Shown in pieces: positions 15,641 through 23,587 of a stretch of DNA of 48,089 nucleotides. The translations under genes were made by a program, and so were the position numbers. The number at the start of each line of letters is the position of its first letter. The first letter of the stretch is position 1. The DNA is from Desulfobulbus sp. (GTDB lineage: Bacteria; Desulfobacterota; Desulfobulbia; Desulfobulbales; Desulfobulbaceae): contig WQZH01000018.1 in assembly GCA_009780825.1 (NCBI GenBank), positions 1-48,089 of the forward strand. The letters are read 5' to 3'. The notes under the pieces are model-generated. The model was not told the origin of the DNA. It was given only the letters and a program-made list of their open reading frames with translations, and did no database searches.

Positions 15641-17281
15641 ATGACTGCCACTCTCATTCAGCGCACTGCCTCGGCATACACCTATCCCTTGCTGATCAAA
15701 AATCTCCTGTTTGCTCCAGCGGTCGACAATCCCGACCAGGAGATCGTCTACCGCGACCAGATGCGCTACACCTACCGGGATTTCCGCCGACGCGTTCACC
15801 GCCTGGCCAACGCCCTCACATCGCTAGGGGTCAAGCCAGGGGATACCGTGGCCGTGATGGATTGGGACAGCCATCGCTATCTTGAGTGCTTTTTTGCCGT
15901 GCCGATGCTCGGCGCGATTCTCCACACCATCAATGTCCGGCTGCCGCCGGAGCAGATCCTCTACACCATCGACCACGCCGAGGACGACTACCTTCTGCTC
16001 AACGACGAATTCCTGCCGATCGTCGAACAGGTCAAAGGCCGCATCGACACGGTCAGGAAGTATGTCCTGCTCACCGATCTCGACCATCCGCCCCTCACCC
16101 CTCTCCCCCTGGCAGGAGAATACGAAGATTTGCTCGCCAAAGCCGACGATCATTTCGATTTCGAAGATTTCGACGAAAACACCCGGGCCACCACCTTCTA
16201 CACCACCGGCACCACCGGCATGCCCAAAGGCGTCTACTTCAGCCACCGGCAACTGGTACTGCACACCCTGGGCAGCTTGATCGCGTTCGGCACTACGGCA
16301 AACCAAGGGCGGATGCACCAGCGGGACGTCTATCTGCCCCTAACCCCCATGTTCCATGTCCATGCCTGGGGGATGCCCTATATTGCCACGGCGCTCGGCA
16401 TCAAGCAGGTGTATCCCGGCAAATACGCCCCCGGCCCGATCCTCCATCTGATCGCCCGGGAAGGGGCGACGTTCTCCCATTGCGTGCCCACCGTCATGCA
16501 CATGCTGCTCAACCACTCCAGTTTCGAGGAATTCGACCTGTCCGGCTGGAAAGTGTTGGTCGGTGGTTCACCCCTGACCAAGGCCTTGTGCCGGAAAGCA
16601 CTCAGTCACGGCATCAATATATTTACTGGCTGGGGCATGTCCGAGACCTGTCCGATCCTCACCCTTGCCCATGTCGACCGTGACGATCTGAGTGAAGAGG
16701 AAGAGGTGACTTTGCGCTGCAGAGGCGGACGGCCACTTCCGCTGGTGCAGCTGCGCGTGGTGGATGAGGCAATGAACGAGTTGCCCCATGACGGCGAGCA
16801 GGTCGGCGAACTGGTGGTCCGGGCGCCCTGGCTCACTCAGGGATATCTCAAAGATCAGCGCAATTCGGAAAATCTGTGGCGAGGCGGTTATCTCCATACC
16901 GGCGACGTGGGCAATATCGATGCCCGGCGATATGTCAGTATCACCGACCGAATCAAGGATGTGGTCAAGATCGGCGGGGAGTGGCTCAGTTCGCTCGAAA
17001 TGGAGGATGTGATCGGCCTCCATCCGGCCGTGGCCGAAGTGGCGGTGATCGGCATGGTGGATAAAAAATGGGGAGAACGGCCGTTGGTCCTGGTGGTGCC
17101 GAAAGATGATGCGCCGCCACCGACGCCCCGGCAACTGGTCAGACATCTCAACCAATTCATCGACAAAGGGCTCCTGCCCAAACAGGCCATGCTGCTCAAG
17201 GTCAAGATTGTCGCGGCCATCGACAAGACCAGCGTCGGCAAGGCCGACAAGAAAACCCTGCGGGTCAAGCATCTGGGCTGA
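15641..17281 (+). CDS. AMP-forming acyl-CoA synthetase (fatty-acid-CoA ligase type)
   Basis: This enzyme activates a carboxylic acid, probably a medium- or long-chain fatty acid, to its CoA thioester via an acyl-adenylate. The 546 residues carry the P-loop-like motif TTFYTTGTTGMPKG (about residues 184-197), GWGMSETCP, the hinge region YLHTGDVG...RIKDVVKIGGEWLSS, and a C-terminal lysine in KTSVGKADKKTLR, the usual catalytic Lys. ATG 15641 follows GAGGAAAGG, an ideal ribosome site; the frame is open from 15581. The chain length of the substrate cannot be read from the sequence. It diverges from the LtaS-type gene and precedes the NemR-like regulator, but a 158-base gap containing a separate promoter suggests different units. 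Confidence 0.93.
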   Translation: MTATLIQRTASAYTYPLLIKNLLFAPAVDNPDQEIVYRDQMRYTYRDFRRRVHRLANALTSLGVKPGDTVAVMDWDSHRYLECFFAVPMLGAILHTINVRLPPEQILYTIDHAEDDYLLLNDEFLPIVEQVKGRIDTVRKYVLLTDLDHPPLTPLPLAGEYEDLLAKADDHFDFEDFDENTRATTFYTTGTTGMPKGVYFSHRQLVLHTLGSLIAFGTTANQGRMHQRDVYLPLTPMFHVHAWGMPYIATALGIKQVYPGKYAPGPILHLIAREGATFSHCVPTVMHMLLNHSSFEEFDLSGWKVLVGGSPLTKALCRKALSHGINIFTGWGMSETCPILTLAHVDRDDLSEEEEVTLRCRGGRPLPLVQLRVVDEAMNELPHDGEQVGELVVRAPWLTQGYLKDQRNSENLWRGGYLHTGDVGNIDARRYVSITDRIKDVVKIGGEWLSSLEMEDVIGLHPAVAEVAVIGMVDKKWGERPLVLVVPKDDAPPPTPRQLVRHLNQFIDKGLLPKQAMLLKVKIVAAIDKTSVGKADKKTLRVKHLG

Positions 17282-17403
17282 GGGAGCAGCGCAAACAACG
17301 TGCGAAAAACGCGCGGTCGGAGGAGTCTTGCATCCCTCGCCACCAGCTCGCGTGATGCCGTGGTTTGCATAATGGTGCCGGTAATTTCATCTGGGAATTT
17401 TAC

Positions 17404-17428
17404 TTGACACGAATAGACGACCGGTCCA
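17404..17428 (+). promoter_or_regulatory. Promoter and operator of the NemR-like TetR gene
   Basis: TTGACA (17404-17409) is followed by TAGACGACCGGTCCA (17414-17428), an imperfect palindrome lying in the -35/-10 spacer. Its pattern TAGACGAnCnGTCnA recurs at 18063-18077 in front of the AhpD-like gene. The TAGAC...GTCTA half-sites resemble the known NemR box, consistent with autorepression. Confidence 0.65.
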
Positions 17429-17439
17429 TTACCATCCCC

Positions 17440-18018
17440 ATGACAATCACAACTCGCGAGCATATCCTGGCCTGCGGCGGGAAAATCATCCACCACAAGG
17501 GTTTTGTCGCGACCGGTTTGCAGGAAATCCTGCGGGCGGCCGACGTGCCCAAGGGATCCTTTTATTTCTATTTCAAAAGCAAGGAAGAATTCGGCTTGGC
17601 CCTAGTGGACGATTACCAGGCGTGGTTCGCGGCCCGGCTGCGCCCTATCCTCAAAGACACCGCCAAGCCGCCCTTGGAGCGGTTGGCCAATTTCTTCCTT
17701 TGGTTCCGTGACCATTTCGAACAAGAGGGATTCATCAAGGGGTGCCCCATCGGGGGCCTCATCCAGGAAATGGGCGATGTTAACCCTGCCTTCCGTGAAA
17801 AACTCAACTATTCCCTGGAGGGGCTGATCCGATTCATCACCCTGCTGCTGTAGGAGGCCCAAGAGCGGAGCGAACTGCCGCCACGCCTCGAACCGAAAGC
17901 CTCGGCTCGCTACATCCTTTCCGCCTGGCAAGGTGCCCTCATCCGCATGAAGGCCGTCGCCGGTCCCGAGCCCCTGGACACATTCCAGCGCATGACCTTT
18001 GATGTCTTGCTCACCTGA
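17440..18018 (+). pseudogene. NemR-like TetR regulator interrupted by an in-frame TAG
   Basis: The frame from ATG 17440 encodes a TetR-type helix-turn-helix (about residues 26-46, LQEILRAADVPKGSFYFYFKSKEEFG). The ligand domain that follows contains KGCPIGGLIQE; its Cys102 lies where NemR has the redox-sensing Cys106. Translation stops at TAG 17851-17853 after 137 residues. The same frame then continues without a stop for 54 more codons to TGA 18016-18018. These encode a convincing TetR C-terminus (ELPPRLEP, ARYILSAWQGALIRMKAV, PEPLDTFQRM). Restoring the TAG, most simply as CAG (Gln), gives a normal 192-residue protein. Hence this is a recent nonsense mutation, a sequencing error, or a codon that is suppressed. 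The truncated form would lack the dimerisation helices. Confidence 0.85.
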
Positions 18019-18062
18019 CCGCATGTGAACCCGGATGCCCTTTTGCGAAGGCATGTTTTATC

Positions 18063-18077
18063 TAGACGATCAGTCTA
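18063..18077 (+). promoter_or_regulatory. TetR-type operator in front of the AhpD-like gene
   Basis: TAGACGATCAGTCTA is a palindrome with perfect 5-base arms and a 5-base centre. It overlaps or follows the -10 region of the gene starting at 18095 and matches the site at 17414-17428 in 12 of 15 positions. The NemR-like protein is the obvious candidate binder. Confidence 0.72.
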
Positions 18078-18094
18078 CTACAAGGAGAAACCGT

Positions 18095-18610
18095 ATGTTC
18101 GTGCTTGACTATCAAACCCCGGAAAAAGCTGTCGGAGAGGTGGCGGATACCTATGATATTTTTAAGCGGAAACGCAGTCCGGTGCCGGCTCCCCTGCAAC
18201 TGATGAGCGCCAGTCCGGGCCTGTTTAAAGTCTTTTTTGCCCAGTTATCGTACTTCATGTACCATGAAGCGCTCAGTTTTCCTCTGCTGGCAGCCATCCG
18301 TCTTCTTGCCGCCCAGCAGTTGCGCTTCGACCACTGCGTCAATCTCAACAAAACCTGGTTGAGCAAGACCGGGTTGTCGGACCAGGAACTGGCCGATCTT
18401 GCCGCCGGCCGACAGGCCGCAGCCTTCGACGAGGCCGAAAACGCACTTCTGGCCACTGTCGCTAAGGTGCTGCGCAAAGAGAAGATCAGCGAGGACGAGA
18501 TACAGCACCTCCGCACCTTCGGCTGGAAGGATGGCGACATCCTCGACGCCTGCGTGCAGGGAACCAGAATGCTGGAGATGAACTGCCTGTTCGAGGCATT
18601 CAGCAAATAG
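18095..18610 (+). CDS. AhpD-like / carboxymuconolactone decarboxylase-fold protein
   Basis: This 171-residue helical protein begins MFVLDYQTPEKAVGEVADTY behind a strong AAGGAG site. The pattern (PVPAPLQLMSASPGLFK, YFMYHEALSFPLLAAIRLLAA, FDHCVNLN) is that of small AhpD-like proteins often found beside TetR genes. The CxxC pair of true AhpD is missing: only Cys81 (FDHCVN) sits in the active-site region, so a peroxidase-reductase role is doubtful. A TAGAC..GTCTA operator lies directly upstream and is shared with the interrupted NemR-like gene. I infer a response to electrophilic or oxidative compounds, with the gene derepressed if the regulator is truly broken. Confidence 0.75.
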   Translation: MFVLDYQTPEKAVGEVADTYDIFKRKRSPVPAPLQLMSASPGLFKVFFAQLSYFMYHEALSFPLLAAIRLLAAQQLRFDHCVNLNKTWLSKTGLSDQELADLAAGRQAAAFDEAENALLATVAKVLRKEKISEDEIQHLRTFGWKDGDILDACVQGTRMLEMNCLFEAFSK

Positions 18611-18704
18611 TCAAGAGGACAGGAGATCGAATATACCGGGAGGGCGGTGGCGACAATGGAGTTTTGCCGCGGCCCTTCAATGATCCCATCGCTGTAGGTG
18701 AAAA

Positions 18705-18750
18705 GAACCAGGGGGTGTGTTTTTTGTTGAAAAAGAGCACCCCCTGGTTC
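18705..18750. terminator. Long hairpin between the AhpD-like gene and leuA
   Basis: GAACCAGGGGGTG (18705-18717) pairs perfectly over 13 bases with 18738-18750, leaving a 20-base AT-rich loop. It stands between two convergent genes, so a two-way terminator is the simplest reading. Neither strand has a clean T tract after the stem. No supported gene lies in 18611-18843. Confidence 0.5.
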
Positions 18751-18843
18751 TTCTTGAAGGCAACGGCGCCCCATCTCCCTGATGCGGCGGTCGCCGTGAG
18801 CGACAGCAAGCGGCAAGCGTAGGCCGCCATCTGTCGCGTCATC

Positions 18844-20541
18844 TCATTTTCCCTTGTGCACCTTGCTTGCCGAACGGTTCAAAGCGCTGAGCAGCGACTT
18901 GATCGAGGCGACGATGATGTCGGTGTCCACGCCGACCCCCCACCAGCTTTCACTGTCGTGGTCAAGGATTTCAATATAGCTCACGGCCTTGGACGAACTG
19001 CCGCGGGCCAGGGCGTGTTCATGATACGAATGGAGGATGAACTGCAACCCCAGTTCGTCGCGCAGGGCTGTGCAAAAGGCATCCAAAGGGCCGTTGCCTA
19101 CGGCGCGAATCGTTTTTTCCTCGCCTCTGACCACCACCACCGATTCAATCTCCGCGACCGAATTTGCCTCATCCTTCTCAAAGTGGCGCTTGAGCACGTT
19201 AAACGATTGCAAGACATAGCCCTTGCTGTTGAGCAGATACTCCCTTTCGAAGGTGTGGAAAACCATCTCAGGGGTCAGTTCGTCTCCATGGACATCTGAC
19301 GCCTCCTGGATGACCCGGCCAAAACCTGGATGCATATCTTTGGGCAGTTTGAATCCGAACTCGCGGTCCATGATGTAGGCCGCCCCGCCCTTGCCCGACT
19401 GACTGTTGATCCGGATGATCGACTCATAGGTACGGCCGACATCCTGCGGGTCGATCGGCAGGTAGGGCACCTCCCACAAGCCGCTCTGGGTCAGTTCAAG
19501 GGCGGTCATCCCCTTGTTGATCGCATCCTGATGCGAACCGGAGAAGGCGGTGTAGACCAGTTCGCCGGCATAGGGATGCCGCGGATGCACCTTCATCTTG
19601 GTGCAGCGCTCATAGATATTGATCACCCTGTTGATCCGCGAGAAATCGAGTCTGGGATCAAGCCCCTGAGTGAACATGTTGAGCGCCAGGGTGACGATAT
19701 CCACGTTGCCGGTCCGCTCGCCGTTGCCAAACAGGGTGCCTTCCACCCGGTCGGCGCCGGCCATCAGCCCCAATTCGGTGGCGGCCACCGCCTCGCCCCG
19801 GTCGTTGTGGGCATGCAGGCTGATCGTCGCGCAGTCCCGGCTGTGCATGTGCCGGCAGAACCATTCGATCTGGTCGGCATAAATGTTCGGGGTCGACATC
19901 TCCACCGTGGCAGGCAGGTTGATGATCACCGGATTGTCCGGAGTCGGTTCCCAGACATCCATGATTGCCTCGCAAATCTCCAGGGCGAAATCGAGTTCGG
20001 TGCCGGTGAAGCTCTCCGGCGAGTACTCGTAGCGGATTTTCGTCTCGGTCCGCGCCGCCTGCTCGTGGATCAACCGCGCTCCGGCCACCCCGAGTTCGAT
20101 GATCTCCTTGCGCCCTTTTTTGAACACCACGTCCCGTTGCAGGGCCGAAGTGGAATTGTAGAGATGGACAATCGCCTCGTCCACTCCCTGCAGCGCGGCA
20201 AAGGACTTCTTGATCAGATGGTCGCGGGCCTGGGTCAGAACCTGGGGCACCACATCTTTGGGGATGTGTTTGCCATCGATCAGCAGCCGCAGAAAATCGT
20301 ATTCGATCTGCGAGGCTGAGGGAAAGCCAACCTCGACTTCCTTAAAGCCGATCTGCACCAGAAGTTGGAACATTTCCAGCTTCTCCTCCAGGTTCATCGG
20401 CTGGATAAGCGCCTGGTTACCGTCGCGCAGATCGACACTGCACCAGATCGGCGCACGGGTGATGATCCGGTCGGGCCAGGTGCGTTCAGGCAGGTGTACC
20501 GGCGTATAGGGGCGGTATTTCTTTAATTTTTCCTGTTCCAT
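18844..20541 (-). CDS. leuA: 2-isopropylmalate synthase (long-form LeuA)
   Basis: First committed enzyme of leucine synthesis: condenses acetyl-CoA with 2-oxoisovalerate. At 565 residues it is the longer LeuA type. The N-terminal DRE-TIM barrel opens with PIWCSVDLRDGNQALIQPMN. GFKEVEVGFPSASQIEYDFLR, the substrate-site PATVEMSTPNIYADQIEW and the metal ligands in LHAHNDRGEAVA follow. The C-terminal third (from about residue 430) is the regulatory LeuA dimer domain that binds leucine; it includes ARGSSSKAVSYIEI. The start ATG follows GAGAGAAC. Upstream lies a complete leucine attenuator, so expression is tied to charged tRNA-Leu as well as to feedback inhibition. Codon use is like that of its neighbours. 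Confidence 0.96.
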   Translation of the reverse strand: MEQEKLKKYRPYTPVHLPERTWPDRIITRAPIWCSVDLRDGNQALIQPMNLEEKLEMFQLLVQIGFKEVEVGFPSASQIEYDFLRLLIDGKHIPKDVVPQVLTQARDHLIKKSFAALQGVDEAIVHLYNSTSALQRDVVFKKGRKEIIELGVAGARLIHEQAARTETKIRYEYSPESFTGTELDFALEICEAIMDVWEPTPDNPVIINLPATVEMSTPNIYADQIEWFCRHMHSRDCATISLHAHNDRGEAVAATELGLMAGADRVEGTLFGNGERTGNVDIVTLALNMFTQGLDPRLDFSRINRVINIYERCTKMKVHPRHPYAGELVYTAFSGSHQDAINKGMTALELTQSGLWEVPYLPIDPQDVGRTYESIIRINSQSGKGGAAYIMDREFGFKLPKDMHPGFGRVIQEASDVHGDELTPEMVFHTFEREYLLNSKGYVLQSFNVLKRHFEKDEANSVAEIESVVVVRGEEKTIRAVGNGPLDAFCTALRDELGLQFILHSYHEHALARGSSSKAVSYIEILDHDSESWWGVGVDTDIIVASIKSLLSALNRSASKVHKGK

Positions 20542-20561
20542 GTTCTCTCAGCGCCTCAGTC

Positions 20562-20595
20562 AAAAAAAAAGCCACGGTCAAACAACCGTGGCTTT
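20562..20595 (-). terminator. Attenuator terminator upstream of leuA
   Basis: On the minus strand AAAGCCACGGT (20595-20585) pairs over 11 bases with ACCGTGGCTTT around a 6-base loop, and nine Ts (20570-20562) follow. It lies 21 bases before the leuA ATG and is the 3:4 stem of the attenuator. Confidence 0.93.
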
Positions 20596-20659
20596 GCGGG
20601 ATTAAATTGTCAGCGGCCCGTCAGGACACACCTTCCTCCCTTGCCACGGTTGGCCCGTG
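20584..20659 (-). promoter_or_regulatory. Antiterminator and pause segments of the leu attenuator
   Basis: Segment 2, AACCGTGGC (20651-20643, inside the leader reading frame), is complementary over 9 bases to segment 3, GCCACGGTT (20592-20584), the 5' arm of the terminator. Segment 1, CACGG (20659-20655), can instead pair with CCGTG in segment 2. A ribosome stalled on the Leu codons (20683-20669) would mask segment 1, freeing 2 to pair with 3, which blocks the terminator. This is the classical amino-acid attenuation logic. Confidence 0.82.
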
Positions 20660-20701
20660 CAATCGGCTCAGGAGAAGAAGGAGAGTGAAGATGCGTGCCA
20701 T
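20621..20701 (-). CDS. leuL: Leucine leader peptide (leu attenuator)
   Basis: This 26-residue leader peptide starts MARIFTLLLLLSRLHG, with five consecutive Leu codons (CTC CTT CTT CTC CTG, 20683-20669) and a sixth at 20662. ATG 20701 follows AAAGGA by 7 bases; the TGA is at 20623-20621, just before the antiterminator/terminator region. It has no function of its own beyond sensing charged tRNA-Leu through ribosome stalling. Confidence 0.9.
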   Translation of the reverse strand: MARIFTLLLLLSRLHGPTVAREEGVS

Positions 20702-20729
20702 GTCGGAGTCCTTTATCACATGGCTTACC

Positions 20730-20757
20730 ATAGTAAGATTCCAGACATATTTGTCAA
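20730..20757 (-). promoter_or_regulatory. Promoter of the leuL-leuA transcript
   Basis: On the minus strand a perfect TTGACA (20757-20752) is followed after 16 bases by TACTAT (20735-20730). The leader peptide ATG lies 29 bases downstream. It starts 33 bases before the end of the fbp gene. Confidence 0.72.
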
Positions 20758-20790
20758 GCGGGAAAACACGGCAAGGCCGCTGCCCTCCGG

Positions 20791-21807
20791 TCACCTGTCT
20801 CCCCGGAGGAATTGTTCCGCCAGATCGACATCGTGCTTGGAACCAATGACCAAAGGAACCCGCTGGTGCAACTTCGCCGGTTCGATGTCGAGAATGCGCC
20901 GGCCATCGTCAGTGATCGCCCGGCCGCCAGCCTGTTCGACGATCAGTGCCATGGGCGCGGCTTCATAAAGAAGCCGCAGCTTACCCTCGGATTTTTCACC
21001 GCTTTTCTTGTCGCGGGTATAGAGAAATATCCCGCCCTTGATCAGGTTCCGATGGAAATCGGCCACCAGCGATCCGATATAGCGCAGGCTGTAGGCGCTC
21101 TTGCCGCTATCGGCCGTTTTCAGGTAATCGATGAACCGGCGGGTGGAGTCGAACCAATGGTTGGCATAGGCCTCGTTGACGCTGTAATAGAGCGAGGTTT
21201 CCGGGATCCTGATGCCGGGATGGGAGAGGAAAAATTCGCCCACGCTCGGATCAAGGGTAAAGCCGTGGACCCCGGAGCCGGTCGTATACACCATCACCGT
21301 GGAGGAACCGTAGATGATATAGCCGGCCGCCACCTGTTTGCTGCCCTTCTGCAGCAGATCGCCGACATTGCCCTGACCCGACGGACTGAGGCGGCGATGG
21401 ATGGAGAAAATGGTGCCGATGGAGACATTGACATCGATGTTAGTTGAGCCGTCGAGCGGATCAAAGGCGATGGTGTAGTTGCCTTCGTACCCCTCGACTA
21501 CCGGAATGATGTCGTCCTCCTCTTCCGAGGCCATAACGCAGACGTGACCGCACTGCTCCATCCGCCGTTTGATGGTCTGGTTAGCGAACACATCGAGCTT
21601 CTGTACGTCTTCGCCCTGGATGTTGGTCCGACCGGACTGCCCGAGGATATCGGCCAAGCCGGCCATATTGACCTCGGCGCTGATGATCTTGCCAGCCACC
21701 ACCAGATCGTTGAGCAAACTGGTCAGCTCACCGGTGGCCTCTGGATGAAGCCGCTGGTCGTCCATGATCTGCCGGCTGACGGTGACTCCCTTTCTCTTGA
21801 CAAGCAT
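20791..21807 (-). CDS. fbp: Fructose-1,6-bisphosphatase class I
   Basis: Gluconeogenic enzyme hydrolysing fructose-1,6-bisphosphate to fructose-6-phosphate. In 338 residues, the normal class I length, it shows ASEEEDDI and the metal/catalytic signature IAFDPLDGSTNID, then GTIFSIHRR, YIIYGSSTVMVYT (substrate site) and, near the C-terminus, RLLYEAAPMALIVEQAGGRAI. The start ATG 21807 follows GGGAG at 6 bases; the frame is open to 22047 but runs into pepA. Expected ligands are Mg2+ and, for inhibition, AMP, but the allosteric site was not checked residue by residue. It lies 52 bases downstream of pepA on the same strand, so a pepA-fbp unit is likely. Confidence 0.95.
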   Translation of the reverse strand: MLVKRKGVTVSRQIMDDQRLHPEATGELTSLLNDLVVAGKIISAEVNMAGLADILGQSGRTNIQGEDVQKLDVFANQTIKRRMEQCGHVCVMASEEEDDIIPVVEGYEGNYTIAFDPLDGSTNIDVNVSIGTIFSIHRRLSPSGQGNVGDLLQKGSKQVAAGYIIYGSSTVMVYTTGSGVHGFTLDPSVGEFFLSHPGIRIPETSLYYSVNEAYANHWFDSTRRFIDYLKTADSGKSAYSLRYIGSLVADFHRNLIKGGIFLYTRDKKSGEKSEGKLRLLYEAAPMALIVEQAGGRAITDDGRRILDIEPAKLHQRVPLVIGSKHDVDLAEQFLRGDR

Positions 21808-21859
21808 GCTGTTCTCCCTTTGGCTGCGCTCGGCCGAACATGACCGGCGAGAAACTTGT

Positions 21860-23419
21860 CTATCGATTCTTGTCAACGGACTGGATTGGCCGCCATTGAC
21901 GCAGGCAATCGACCAAGGTGCGCACTCCGATACCCGAAGGCCCCTTGGGGATATACGATTTTTCGGTGAAACCCCAGGCCGTGCCGGCAATGTCGAGATG
22001 CGCCCAAGGCGTCTGGCCGACAAACTCCTGGAGGTAGCAGGCGGCAACGATAGTTCCGCCGCTGCGATCGCTGCCGACGTTTTTCATGTCGGCGATCCGG
22101 GAATCGATCTGCTTGCGGTACTCAGGCCCCAACGGCAGCCGCCACAGCGGTTCGCCGACCCGCGCTCCTGCCTCGATCAACTGTTCGGCCCATTGATCGT
22201 TGTTGGCAAGCAAGCCGGTGTAGTGATGCCCCAAACCAATGATCACGGCGCCGGTCAAAGTGGCCACATCAATCACCGCCTGGGGTTTGTAGGTTTTAAT
22301 GCCGTACGCCAGGGCATCGGCAAGGATCAACCGGCCCTCGGCGTCGGTATTGATGATTTCTGCGGTTTTGCCGCCGTAATGGCAGATGACGTCGCCGGGC
22401 TTGAGGGCCGCCGAACCGGACAGATTCTCCGTGGCAGGCACCAAGGCCACCACGTTCACTCCCGGCACGCCGATCTCGGCAATGGCCTGCATGGCGGCAA
22501 GCACTGCCGCACCGCCACACATATCGCATTTCATGTCTTCCATGCCGGCCGGCGGTTTGGCGCTGATGCCGCCGGAATCGAAGGTCAAGCCCTTGCCCAC
22601 CAGGAGGATGGTTGGCCGCTTTTTGTTGCGCTTGTATTCAAGGATCACCAGAAAGGGCGGCTGGGCCGAGCCTTGATTGACGCCGAGGATACCGCCCATG
22701 CGCAGTTTCTGCAGGGAGGCCTTGTCGAAAACCGTGCATGTCAGGCGGCTTTTCTTGCCCAGTTTCTTGGCATATTCGGCAAACTCGGCCGGGGTCCAGC
22801 AGTTGCCGGGCTGGTTGGCCATGTCGCGGGCGGCACAGGTCGCCTCGGCCAGAATCCGTCCTAACTCCAGGCCTTCGCGGACCGCGCCGGCGGCAAGGCC
22901 GCCGTCATGGAGAAAAAAGCGCTCGACTCGAACTGGCGCGTCGTCGTCCTTGGCCTGTTTGTGCAGATCGAAGCGGTAGTTGCCGAGCAACAGCCCCTCG
23001 CTCAGACACCCGGCGATCTCGACCGTGTCGAGCGGATACTCCCCAGGCAGGACAACCAGCACCTTCTTGACCTTCACCGCCCCGGCCTGCTTGGCAATGA
23101 CGCCACCAGCCAGACGGAGCCGTTCCCGCCGGCCATTGGCCGTCTCGTCCGGTTTGCCCAGGCCAACGAACAGCACTTTCCGGGCCGCAATGGTTTGCTG
23201 TGCATCCAAGGTCATCAATCCGGGGTACAACAGAAAAATCTGGTCTTTTTCCCCCTTGAAATCACCGGTTTCCTGCACCTTGGTCAACAGCCGGTTGCCA
23301 CCCGCGCCGAACCCTGCGGCTTGCATGTGCCCCTCCTCCACCAGATAGACCAGCAGATCGCCGGTGAATGTGGACGGTTCCTGGTCGAACAACTCAATGG
23401 CCGTGGTCTGATCAGACAC
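21860..23419 (-). CDS. pepA: Leucyl aminopeptidase (M17, PepA)
   Basis: Cytoplasmic hexameric two-metal aminopeptidase. The 519-residue chain carries the whole M17 metal site: Lys276 and Asp281 in VGKGLTFDSGGIS, Asp299 in MEDMKCDMCGG, and Asp359 and Glu361 in the signature NTDAEGRL (357-364). The N-terminal macro-like domain (about 1-175) is variable, as usual. In some bacteria PepA also binds DNA, but nothing in the sequence indicates that here. It is the first gene of a likely two-gene unit with fbp and diverges from the CNNM gene at 23588. Confidence 0.95.
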   Translation of the reverse strand: MSDQTTAIELFDQEPSTFTGDLLVYLVEEGHMQAAGFGAGGNRLLTKVQETGDFKGEKDQIFLLYPGLMTLDAQQTIAARKVLFVGLGKPDETANGRRERLRLAGGVIAKQAGAVKVKKVLVVLPGEYPLDTVEIAGCLSEGLLLGNYRFDLHKQAKDDDAPVRVERFFLHDGGLAAGAVREGLELGRILAEATCAARDMANQPGNCWTPAEFAEYAKKLGKKSRLTCTVFDKASLQKLRMGGILGVNQGSAQPPFLVILEYKRNKKRPTILLVGKGLTFDSGGISAKPPAGMEDMKCDMCGGAAVLAAMQAIAEIGVPGVNVVALVPATENLSGSAALKPGDVICHYGGKTAEIINTDAEGRLILADALAYGIKTYKPQAVIDVATLTGAVIIGLGHHYTGLLANNDQWAEQLIEAGARVGEPLWRLPLGPEYRKQIDSRIADMKNVGSDRSGGTIVAACYLQEFVGQTPWAHLDIAGTAWGFTEKSYIPKGPSGIGVRTLVDCLRQWRPIQSVDKNR

Positions 23420-23587
23420 AGAGCAAATTCCCCCTCAGATGAACGACGGAATGTTTTGAAAAGCAACAAGAACTCATTTAATGTAAGTTTTTCATACACT
23501 AAACTTGATCCAACCTCAATCGGCAAAACCGCCGACTGCCCGATTTACCCACAAATACAACTACCCCTTAGTTCCTGGAGGCTGCCC

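Noticed and set aside
17851..17853. TAG read as pyrrolysine in the TetR gene
   Set aside because: Pyrrolysine is known in methylamine methyltransferases, not regulators, and no pyl gene is in the window. A nonsense change or sequencing error is simpler.
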